DNA from: Planctomycetaceae bacterium
Lineage (GTDB): Bacteria > Planctomycetota > Planctomycetia > Pirellulales > Pirellulaceae
DNA length: 5,061 bases
Direction of reading: 5' to 3'
NCBI GenBank assembly: GCA_024642765.1
Contig: JAHEAM010000314.1
Coordinates: 1-5,061, forward strand
The notes under the pieces were generated by a model. It ran no database searches. It saw only the letters and a list, made by a program, of their open reading frames with translations, and was not told the DNA's origin. Made by a program: the position numbers and the translations under genes. Positions 1 through 4,621 of the stretch are shown here, one piece after another. Positions within the stretch are counted from its first letter, which is position 1, and each line of letters starts with the position of its first letter.

Positions 1-1
1 A

Positions 2-256
2 ACACGCTCGGAAGTAATTGACGTCGATGACCTCGCGTTGACAAATCTAACTACCGCCAGCGAATCGCAAATGGATTTACCCCAAATGCGGTACAGTTCT
101 TACCAACAAAGATCGTTAGAGGAGGTCGAAGCGCAGCACATTGAAGCCACGCTACACGCTACGGAATGGAACAAGAGTCGTGCGGCTACGATCCTGGGCA
201 TCGAACGCTCGACGCTCGACCGTAAACTCAAACGCTACAACATCAAAAACAAGTAA
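2..256 (+). CDS. Sigma-54-dependent transcriptional regulator (NtrC family), C-terminal fragment
   Basis: The left edge of the window cuts this gene; 84 codons and the TGA-free run to the stop TAA remain visible, and the frame is open from base 2. The last ~45 residues (about 39-82) fit the Fis-type helix-turn-helix that ends NtrC-family enhancer-binding proteins: LEEVEAQHIEATL, then EWNKSRAATILGI and STLDRKLKRY, the usual W-N-K-s-r-A-A-x-x-L-G-I...T-L-x-x-K-L pattern. The first visible residues (TRSEVIDVDDL) match the linker after the AAA+ domain. By family knowledge the missing part should hold an AAA+ sigma-54 activation domain and probably a receiver domain, so the protein would bind upstream enhancers and remodel sigma-54 RNA polymerase. 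A TTG at 38 could be mistaken for a start, but it lies inside the linker. The target genes cannot be told from this window. Confidence 0.9.
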   Translation, partial: TRSEVIDVDDLALTNLTTASESQMDLPQMRYSSYQQRSLEEVEAQHIEATLHATEWNKSRAATILGIERSTLDRKLKRYNIKNK

Positions 257-282
257 CACGAGCAAAAAAAGTAACATTGAGC

Positions 283-780
283 ATGCTGGATACCTTGAGC
301 AGCTACTGGCCATTCTTGGTCATTGCCGCCATTATTATTGCGGGTCTTGCATTAGCGCGACTATATAGTGGTCAACGCCGATTGCCGTATCAAGCGCGTT
401 CGCGCATTATGACGCAAACGGAAGTTAAATTTTTTCGGCAACTGCAAAAAGCCATTCAGGACGACTATTTGATTTTTGCCATGGTGCGTATCGCCGACTT
501 GCTAGTCGTTGAAAGTAATATCAAAAACAAACGGACGTGGCTCAATAAAATCCTCGCGAAACATGTTGATTTTGTTTTGTGCGACCCTGGTACCCTTGAA
601 CCAAAATTGGCTATTGAGTTGGACGATCGGTCTCATGACCGTCCTGATCGGATGGAACGGGATGCATTCGTCGAACATGCCTTTGAATCGGCAAAAATGC
701 CCTTGATGCGAGTGAAAACCGCGCCAGCCTACGACCCCCGGGAGTTAAGGCAGTTGGTCAACCAGCTCGCAAAAAAATGA
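283..780 (+). CDS. Membrane-anchored DUF2726 domain protein (putative PD-(D/E)XK-like fold)
   Basis: The protein has 165 residues from ATG 283. A TTG at 277 in the same frame is an alternative start; neither has a clear Shine-Dalgarno site. Residues ~8-28 form one hydrophobic helix (WPFLVIAAIIIAGLALARLY) followed by basic residues, suggesting an N-terminal membrane anchor with the rest in the cytoplasm. The soluble part (about 43-148) matches DUF2726: an N-terminal T-E-x-x-F-F-R-x-L segment, then HVDFVLCD (94-101), LAIELDDRSH (109-118), an R-D pair (126-127) and a final PLMRV strand. The D96...E112-x-D114 arrangement resembles the active site of PD-(D/E)XK nuclease-like folds, to which DUF2726 has been linked, but nuclease activity is not demonstrated and the usual final Lys is Asp here. 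The gene starts 26 bases after the NtrC-family regulator and may be cotranscribed with it. The domain call is firm; the biochemical role is unknown. Confidence 0.85.
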   Translation: MLDTLSSYWPFLVIAAIIIAGLALARLYSGQRRLPYQARSRIMTQTEVKFFRQLQKAIQDDYLIFAMVRIADLLVVESNIKNKRTWLNKILAKHVDFVLCDPGTLEPKLAIELDDRSHDRPDRMERDAFVEHAFESAKMPLMRVKTAPAYDPRELRQLVNQLAKK

Positions 781-804
781 CTCTTCCGCAATTGAAGAGA
801 ATTT
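781..804 (+). terminator. Possible weak intrinsic terminator after the DUF2726 gene
   Basis: A perfect 6-bp stem begins right after the stop codon: CTCTTC (781-786), loop CGCAATT, GAAGAG (794-799), followed by AATTTT. The stem is short with mixed GC content and the T-run is only four, so termination would be inefficient. Its position at the 3' end of the gene and upstream of a separate promoter is what makes it plausible. Confidence 0.4.
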
Positions 805-821
805 TGGCTGTCGAAAGGTGC

Positions 822-873
822 AATTTTTCATTTTTTTGCGTGCGTTGACGAAAAAACAGATGGCAGCTAGACT
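822..873 (+). promoter_or_regulatory. Sigma-70-type promoter with UP-like AT tract for L31
   Basis: TTGACG (845-850) is separated by exactly 17 bases from TAGACT (868-873), giving 5/6 and 4/6 matches to the housekeeping -35 and -10 boxes. A run of A/T, mostly T (822-837), lies at about -58 to -43 relative to an expected start near 880, where an UP element would contact the RNA polymerase alpha subunits. Such an arrangement suits a strongly expressed ribosomal protein gene. The expected leader is about 32 bases. I saw no Zur-box-like dyad, although cysteine-free L31 paralogues are zinc-regulated in several other bacteria. Confidence 0.6.
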
Positions 874-911
874 ATGCGGTTTCAAATTTGCAAAAAAATC
901 AGGCAGTGATC

Positions 912-1193
912 ATGAAAGACAAAATTCATCCCGACTACCGACCCGTCATTTTCAAGGACAAAACGGCTGACTTTGCCATTTTGACCAAATCGACGATTCG
1001 CACAAACGAAAAGCTCAAGTGGGAAGACGGCAAGGAATACCCGGTATTCTATGTTGATATCTCGAGCGCTTCGCATCCTTTCTATACGGGCCGTCAACAA
1101 TTCGTTGACTCCATGGGACGCGTCGAAAAATTCCGCAAGAAATTCGGCGAAAAATATCAAGCTCCGGACAAAGCCAAAAAGAAAAAACGCTAG
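912..1193 (+). CDS. rpmE2: 50S ribosomal protein L31 type B
   Basis: The 93-residue product is a component of the large ribosomal subunit near the 50S-30S bridge. Diagnostic segments are MKDKIHPDYRPVIFKD at the start, then SSASHPFYTGRQQFVD (51-66) and GRVEKFRKKFG (69-79), with a very basic tail ending KKKKR. There is no cysteine, so the zinc-binding CxxC motif of type A L31 is absent; this is the type B (zinc-independent) form. ATG 912 is chosen because it gives the family's canonical N terminus; an in-frame TTG at 888 would add eight unconserved residues and sits only about eight bases after the predicted transcript start. A weak AGG (901-903) lies eight bases upstream of the ATG. The gene stands alone, with its own promoter and terminator. 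In genomes with both forms the type B copy replaces the zinc form under zinc starvation; whether a second copy exists here is not visible. Confidence 0.97.
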   Translation: MKDKIHPDYRPVIFKDKTADFAILTKSTIRTNEKLKWEDGKEYPVFYVDISSASHPFYTGRQQFVDSMGRVEKFRKKFGEKYQAPDKAKKKKR

Positions 1194-1262
1194 TCTGTTG
1201 CCGATTAATTGGCGTAAGTCAGACGCCTTGAACAGATCGCTGTTTGCAACCGGACAATTCAT

Positions 1263-1302
1263 AAGGCCCGCATTCGGAACGAATTGCGGGCCTTTTTATT
1301 TT
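1263..1302 (+). terminator. Strong intrinsic terminator of the L31 gene
   Basis: GGCCCGC (1265-1271) pairs with GCGGGCC (1286-1292). The stem continues inward as ATTCG (1272-1276) with CGAAT (1280-1284), leaving a GAA loop and one bulged T at 1285, and outward through AA/TT. It is followed directly by TTTTTATTTTG. This is a textbook Rho-independent terminator about 70 bases after the L31 stop. On the opposite strand the trailing T-run is poor, so it is unlikely to be an efficient terminator for the minus-strand SDR gene. Confidence 0.92.
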
Positions 1303-1534
1303 GTTTCAGTAAGTGATCGATTCTTTACCATGTGCAGAATCTCATCTGGCTCTTGCCGTCGTTCGGTCGCAATTGAAGTAGCCGAACGCTCAATCATTGG
1401 CTTATCCGAATAGTATTTTCAGGACTTAGGCTTTGGAGGAGTCGCCGCCGATTGAAGTGTCGTGTTAGCCGCTGCGCGCTTTAATACATCAAATTGACCT
1501 ATATCTAGAGCGGCCAAGTCCAAGACGTCAGCGA
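1303..1534. other. Intergenic gap between L31 terminator and SDR gene
   Basis: The 341-base stretch from 1194 to 1534 begins with the L31 terminator region; the remainder lies at the 3' ends of two convergent genes. It contains a perfect 7-bp inverted repeat, CGTTCGG (1360-1366) and CCGAACG (1382-1388), with a 15-base loop and no T-run. A minus-strand frame of 34 codons (1419-1523) has protein-like composition and is described in the findings. A second short minus-strand frame (1296-1397, 33 codons from ATG) ends inside the terminator and looks like chance. No recognisable gene, RNA or clear terminator for the minus-strand gene is visible. Confidence 0.5.
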
Positions 1535-2422
1535 TTAGGATTTGCTAAATCGGTTGCGCAGCCAATCACCAAGTCGAGGCGAAAGGCAGGATAGTCGAAA
1601 CAGCCAGGCTGCTTTGCGAGGCCGGATCAATTCTCGCCTTGCCCGCTCCGCTGCCTGAAGAATTTCTTTTGCGAGTAAACTTGCATCTAGACCCTTGAGA
1701 CGAGCGCCTGCTCCTGGTTCAGCCGCGCCACTTGGTAGGTCTGTGGTGTCTGCCGAATAACGTTTGCCGCCGTCGTCACGTCGAATAGGCCCCGGATAAA
1801 CCGCCAAAACGGTTGACAATCCCTGGCATTCAAAACGCAATTGATCTGAATACGCGGCCACGGCTGCCTTGCTGGTCACATAAGGACCCACGAATCGCCA
1901 CGGCGTCTTGGCCGCAAGACTTGCGATATTGATGACGCCACCGCGCCGTTCAAGCAACGACGCCAATGCCGCTTGAGTGCAATTCACCGTCGACGCAAAA
2001 TTAATTTTCATCAATTCGAGAAATGGTTCGCTAGTAGCGGATTCGATTGCGATGCGAGTTGAGACACCTACATTATTGACCAACCAATCAATGCCGCCCG
2101 ATTCCGTAACGATGTTGCTGATCACCTTTTTCGTTTCACCTGCATCTGTCACGTCAGCTTGAGCAAAGGTCACTTGGTCTAACGCGTTTTGGGCTTGAAC
2201 TTCAGTCCATAAGGCCTGATTTCGAGCGATCACGAAAACTCGAGCACCGCTATTCGCAAACTGACGGGTCAACTCGAGCCCAAGTCCTTTAGAACCGCCG
2301 GTGACCACAACCGTTTTGTCTAGCCAAAAACTTTTTTTCATGTGTCGTAACAATATTCGACCAGAGACTGCGAATTTACTTGTAATGATTGAACACTGTT
2401 TTCCTTTCAGCTTCTCGGGCAT
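1535..2422 (-). CDS. Short-chain dehydrogenase/reductase (SDR) family NAD(P)-dependent oxidoreductase
   Basis: This is a classical SDR of 295 residues from ATG 2422, or 268 from ATG 2341. Using the long numbering: cofactor motif TGGSKGLG (41-48) in the Rossmann fold; DVTD (90-93) near the adenine pocket; NNVG (116-119), a variant of NNAG; then Asn141, Ser168, Tyr181 and Lys185 (YVTSK) as the catalytic tetrad; and PGPI (210-213) after the active site. An Arg (R67) after the second beta strand favours NADP(H). All catalytic residues are present, so it should be an active oxidoreductase; the substrate cannot be predicted, although the layout recalls lipid/acyl-chain reductases. The 2422 start is taken because AGGAG lies ten bases upstream; the family normally begins near 2341 (MKKSFWLDK), which has no visible ribosome site, so the first 27 residues may not be real. 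It is divergent from the CorA-like gene. Confidence 0.9.
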   Translation of the reverse strand: MPEKLKGKQCSIITSKFAVSGRILLRHMKKSFWLDKTVVVTGGSKGLGLELTRQFANSGARVFVIARNQALWTEVQAQNALDQVTFAQADVTDAGETKKVISNIVTESGGIDWLVNNVGVSTRIAIESATSEPFLELMKINFASTVNCTQAALASLLERRGGVINIASLAAKTPWRFVGPYVTSKAAVAAYSDQLRFECQGLSTVLAVYPGPIRRDDGGKRYSADTTDLPSGAAEPGAGARLKGLDASLLAKEILQAAERARRELIRPRKAAWLFRLSCLSPRLGDWLRNRFSKS

Positions 2423-2432
2423 CGTAGCAAAA

Positions 2433-2437
2433 CTCCT
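2433..2437 (-). promoter_or_regulatory. Shine-Dalgarno site supporting the 2422 start of the SDR gene
   Basis: On the minus strand this reads AGGAG, ten bases before ATG 2422. It is one of the few clear ribosome-binding sequences in the window and is the reason for preferring the longer SDR start. The alternative ATG at 2341 has no purine-rich stretch in front of it. Confidence 0.5.
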
Positions 2438-2510
2438 GGCCCATTTCGACGCCAGCCAAGTTTCTTTTCTTTCGCCGCTTGCTCGCTCGCCCGACCGCCT
2501 CGCTGCCGTT

Positions 2511-2576
2511 TACAATAGCAAATCACTGAATGCTCGTATCCTGAATCCAACGAATGGCCATTTAGGCCAGTTTTTT
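2511..2576 (+). promoter_or_regulatory. Possible -10 box and attenuator-like hairpin in the CorA-like gene leader
   Basis: TACAAT (2511-2516) matches five of six bases of the -10 consensus, but no good -35 box lies 16-18 bases upstream. Downstream, TGGCC (2555-2559), loop ATTTA, and GGCCA (2565-2569) form a compact hairpin followed after one base by six T and then AGTTTT. The only upstream gene is divergent, so if the -10 box is real this terminator-like structure would lie within the leader of the CorA-like gene, 20 bases before its ATG. It could act as an attenuator. The stem has only five base pairs and the promoter is uncertain. Confidence 0.35.
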
Positions 2577-2596
2577 AGTTTTACAGAAATGAGTTT

Positions 2597-3331
2597 ATGA
2601 AAGTCCAAAAATTGATTCCCCACAATTGGGATGTGCCCGAAGAATTCCGTAGTCGATTGGGTGATCGACCCGGTCGCCAACGGCTATTTACGGCCGATGG
2701 CCATCTGTTGATTGTCGCACATGCTCCTCCCAATCCCGACGAACCTACTCGCCAGGCCAGATTGTTTTGGCGTAAGCCAGATGGTGAATGGATGTCGACA
2801 GCAAATGGCAACGGATTGGTTGCCCTCAACAGTCACCTCGAAGAATTTGGCAAAGTCGTAGATCGTTGCGACCAACTTGAGGACGTCGCGCAGACGGCCC
2901 AAGAGTACTTTGATGTACTGGATAAAATCGCACCTCTCAAGCGGACCATTGGCCACTTGAATCAAGTCCTAGAGGAAGCCCGGCGACTATTTCCAAAGGA
3001 CCGCGATATCATTAACCTTCGCGATCAAGCGTATGACATTTCGCGAACATCAGAATTACTTTACGATGCAACGCACAACGCGATGGAAATGATGCAAACA
3101 CGTCGAGCCGAACAGCAGGCGACTGCCAGTTTGGATATGGCAGCTGCCTCGCATCGCCTCAATTGGTTAGTGGCATTGTTTTTGCCACTTGCGACCTTGA
3201 GCGGCGTATTCGGTATGTCTCTCAATTCGACCTTCGAGTCCTTCGCCGCACCTTGGCCCTTCGTCGGCGTGTGCGTCGCGGGCTTGATCCTCGGTTTGGT
3301 CTTGTCGGGACTTGTCATGAAAAAAAGTTGA
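2597..3331 (+). CDS. CorA-like divalent cation transporter family protein, short variant with GMS instead of GMN
   Basis: The protein has 244 residues against roughly 315 for E. coli CorA. The N-terminal ~180 residues are soluble and hydrophilic, with a long helical stretch (about 80-182: VVDRCDQLEDVAQ, LKRTIGHLNQVLEEARRLF, NAMEMMQTRRAEQQ) like the stalk helix of CorA. Two membrane helices end the protein: about 188-205 (NWLVALFLPLATLSGVFG) and 220-240. The sequence FLPLATLSGVFGM aligns with the CorA signature before the periplasmic loop, but the selectivity motif GMN reads GMS (206-208), with an Asn two residues later. CorA proteins form pentameric Mg2+/Co2+ channels; because GMN is normally needed for transport, activity here is uncertain. 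ATG 2597 has only a weak GAG upstream. The stop TGA overlaps an ATG in the frame of the ACT-domain gene, which suggests cotranscription and translational coupling. Confidence 0.8.
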   Translation: MKVQKLIPHNWDVPEEFRSRLGDRPGRQRLFTADGHLLIVAHAPPNPDEPTRQARLFWRKPDGEWMSTANGNGLVALNSHLEEFGKVVDRCDQLEDVAQTAQEYFDVLDKIAPLKRTIGHLNQVLEEARRLFPKDRDIINLRDQAYDISRTSELLYDATHNAMEMMQTRRAEQQATASLDMAAASHRLNWLVALFLPLATLSGVFGMSLNSTFESFAAPWPFVGVCVAGLILGLVLSGLVMKKS

Positions 3332-3777
3332 TGATCAAAGTTTGGCCAAGAAGAAATGCAATGCCTCCCAAACTAAAACTTCAGGTCCGTGCACTTGCTC
3401 TGAGTGTCTGCTAATTGCCAGTCGATTTGGAGATTCCCAATTGGGTATTAGCATCCAGGCTATATTCTTTGATGAGAACCAACAGCGAATTGTCTGTTGT
3501 TTGCGAGTCAGCATTCGTTCCCCCTCAGTTCAAGAACGAGCCGGGGTGGCTTGCGATTGAGGCCGAAGGTCCATTCCCATTTGACCTGACCGGAATCCTG
3601 GCAGCGATCATTCAGCCCCTGGCATTGGCCGCAATTCCAATTTTTGCGCTATCGACTTTTGATACGGATTACGTCTTGATCAAAAAGCATGATTTGGACA
3701 ACGCTGTAGAAATTTTAAGGTCTTGCGGCCACGAACTTTCTTTCGAGGAACTGTATAGCGATCGCTCGCAACGCTAG
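3331..3777 (+). pseudogene. ACT-domain (Castor-type) protein gene with an internal in-frame TAA
   Basis: One frame runs from ATG 3331 (overlapping the CorA-like stop as TGATG) or ATG 3361 to the stop TAG at 3775, broken only by TAA at 3412-3414. The 5' part reads MPPKLKLQV...LSVC, then the stop, then LPVDLEIPNW. In relatives as I recall them, this region runs continuously (L-x-L-x-V/L...AVC-R-LP...IPxW), so the TAA replaces one residue in an otherwise aligned frame. The rest is typical: SRLYSLMRTNSELSVVC, a GWLAIEAEGPFPFDLTGILA segment, then IPIFALSTFDTDYVLIK and a final helix with CGHEL. These are the two beta-alpha-beta units of an ACT-like amino-acid-sensing domain. TTG 3415 directly after the stop could restart translation and give 120 residues covering most of the domain. 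It is either a recent pseudogene, a recoded or reinitiated gene, or a sequencing error; the ligand is unknown. Confidence 0.75.
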
Positions 3778-3781
3778 CGTT
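3770..3781 (+). repeat. 12-base perfect palindrome over the ACT gene stop codon
   Basis: AACGCTAGCGTT is its own reverse complement and contains the stop codon TAG. It is followed by TTTCG. As RNA it has no proper loop, so it would make a poor terminator. A second palindrome, AGCGATCGCT (3757-3766), sits four bases upstream. The function is not evident. Confidence 0.4.
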
Positions 3782-3809
3782 TTCGAAATTTGGATGTTCT
3801 TGTTCAAGT

Positions 3810-3838
3810 TTGCGGGCTAGGACGTCGATCACTTTAAT
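3810..3838 (+). promoter_or_regulatory. Possible promoter of the small lipoprotein gene
   Basis: TTGCGG (3810-3815) lies 17 bases before TTTAAT (3833-3838). The -10 box matches five of six consensus bases, the -35 box only the leading TTG. The predicted transcript start is near 3845, about 45 bases before ATG 3890. Two copies of an 11-base repeat overlap the -35 box edge and the start site. Confidence 0.35.
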
Positions 3839-3857
3839 GACTAGGGGGGCTAGGACG
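3814..3857 (+). repeat. 11-base direct repeat, 33-base period
   Basis: GGGCTAGGACG occurs at 3814-3824 and again at 3847-3857. A third partial copy, CTAGGGG, starts at 3841 just before the second. The 33-base period is close to three turns of the DNA helix, so both copies face roughly the same side. They bracket the -10 box of the possible lipoprotein promoter, as expected for an operator bound by a dimeric or cooperative regulator. Confidence 0.5.
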
Positions 3858-3889
3858 AATTTAACGCGCTATTGAACGGGATGACGTTT

Positions 3890-4321
3890 ATGAATGCCTC
3901 ACAATCGGTTTTAAAAATCTCGTTGCTTTTCATTGCCATCACGGTTGCAATGACTGGGTGCACTGCCATGGCACCCTTCGGACAAAAGCAAATTCCAACC
4001 GAGTCGGCAGCAGCTAACGGGCAATATCAAGTGGTCAAGGTATCGCCGATGGGTTCGGGAGAAACGTACACGGGTTCAGTTACGAAACAGACAACGGTCC
4101 AAAGTGCACTCGAAGCCGCCGGAGCCATCAAGCAATTCGGCGCGGTCACCGTTGACCTTCATCGCATGGTACCTGAGTCAGGTCAAATGCTGAAACTGGC
4201 TTGCGAATTTCAACCTGGAAAGAAGATGATAAAGTTCGAGCAAGACTATCAGGTTCTATCCGGCGACCGCATCATCGTAACTGCAGATGGGGCCTCGCTA
4301 GACAAATTCTTTGGCCGCTAG
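3890..4321 (+). CDS. Small lipoprotein with probable SLBB/Wza-like domain
   Basis: The protein has 143 residues from ATG 3890. In-frame alternatives are ATG 3881 and TTG 3872; 3890 gives the most normal signal peptide length and has GGGA eight bases upstream. Residues 1-23 form a signal peptide with Lys9, a hydrophobic core (ISLLFIAITVAM) and the lipobox-like MTGC, placing the lipidated Cys at 24. The mature part has a TTVQSALEAAGA segment (68-79), then VTVDLHRM, and ends with DYQVLSGDRIIV (119-130) and DKFFGR. The order x-V-x-x-A-L-x-x-A-G-A...D-Y-x-x-x-x-G-D-R-I-x-V resembles the beta-grasp SLBB-type units found in polysaccharide-export (Wza-like) proteins, common in planctomycetes. That match is inferred by eye. 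The protein probably sits on a membrane facing the periplasm, perhaps binding surface polymers; no export gene is adjacent to support this. Confidence 0.8.
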   Translation: MNASQSVLKISLLFIAITVAMTGCTAMAPFGQKQIPTESAAANGQYQVVKVSPMGSGETYTGSVTKQTTVQSALEAAGAIKQFGAVTVDLHRMVPESGQMLKLACEFQPGKKMIKFEQDYQVLSGDRIIVTADGASLDKFFGR

Positions 4322-4621
4322 AGCGATAATCCCAAGATTGCGATTTACGAATATTGATTGCCGATTGTCTTATCGGTGGCCGGCAAAGTGAGTGCCTGCT
4401 CGATTCCAAGCCATCGGGTTTAGGGTTTCGAATACCTCATGGGCCACTGTCTTGGTGGCCATTTCTCGGGTGATCTTCAAAATCCTCGAATAATCGACGT
4501 TTACCGCATATTTCGCTTTGATGTAAGATCCCGATGCTGGGCTCGGCCCTTGGCCATGAAGTCAGAAAGGTGACTTTAGGTGCTGCCTTTATTTACATTC
4601 ATCCGTTTCTTGTTCAAAGCT
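4322..4621. other. 300-base gap between the two lipoprotein genes
   Basis: No plus-strand gene is convincing here. Two hairpin-forming segments share the loop TGTCTT: CCGAT (4361-4365) with ATCGG (4372-4376), and GGCCAC (4442-4447) with GTGGCC (4455-4460). The second is terminator-like but lacks a T-run. A minus-strand frame from 4561 to 4370 is open for 63 codons and has protein-like composition without a good start; it is treated in the findings. Near the right end, GTGACT (4570-4575) and TACATT (4594-4599), 18 bases apart, could form a weak promoter for the downstream lipoprotein, with the dyad AAGTCA/TGACTT (4559-4576) covering the -35 box. Confidence 0.45.
4442..4460 (+). terminator. Hairpin downstream of the small lipoprotein, possible terminator
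   Basis: GGCCAC (4442-4447) and GTGGCC (4455-4460) form a GC-rich six-base-pair stem with a seven-base loop TGTCTTG. Only ATTTCTC follows, so there is no real U-tract. It lies about 120 bases after the lipoprotein stop. It could stabilise a transcript end or act as a weak terminator. Confidence 0.25.

Noticed and set aside
277..282. TTG 277 as start of the DUF2726 gene
   Set aside because: ATG 283 lies two codons downstream, neither has a ribosome site, and ATG is the more likely start; the difference is two residues.
882..1262. Minus-strand frame of 126 codons opposite the L31 gene
   Set aside because: It is the antisense shadow of a clear ribosomal protein gene and extends into the terminator region; it resembles no family.
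787..1378. CGCAATTGAAG present at 787-797 and 1368-1378
   Set aside because: About three exact 11-base repeats are expected by chance in a window of this length, and the copies are far apart without a common context, although both lie within hairpin-like segments.
1360..1388. 7-bp inverted repeat CGTTCGG/CCGAACG
   Set aside because: The loop is 15 bases and there is no T-run on either strand, so it is neither a good terminator nor a clear operator.
1051..1413. Plus-strand frame of 120 codons overlapping the end of L31
   Set aside because: It runs through the strong terminator at 1263-1302 and lies in another frame of L31, so it cannot be expressed as a normal gene.
2459..2495. Pyrimidine tract and GCTCGCTCGC mini-repeat in the divergent spacer
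   Set aside because: Only two repeat units and low complexity; no recognisable origin, box or binding site.
3342..3560. Cysteine-rich 72-codon frame (KKKCNAS...CTCSECLL)
   Set aside because: The CxCxxC look suggested a zinc or iron-sulfur protein, but it starts at TTG, overlaps the conserved ACT frame and matches no family; it is an out-of-frame shadow.
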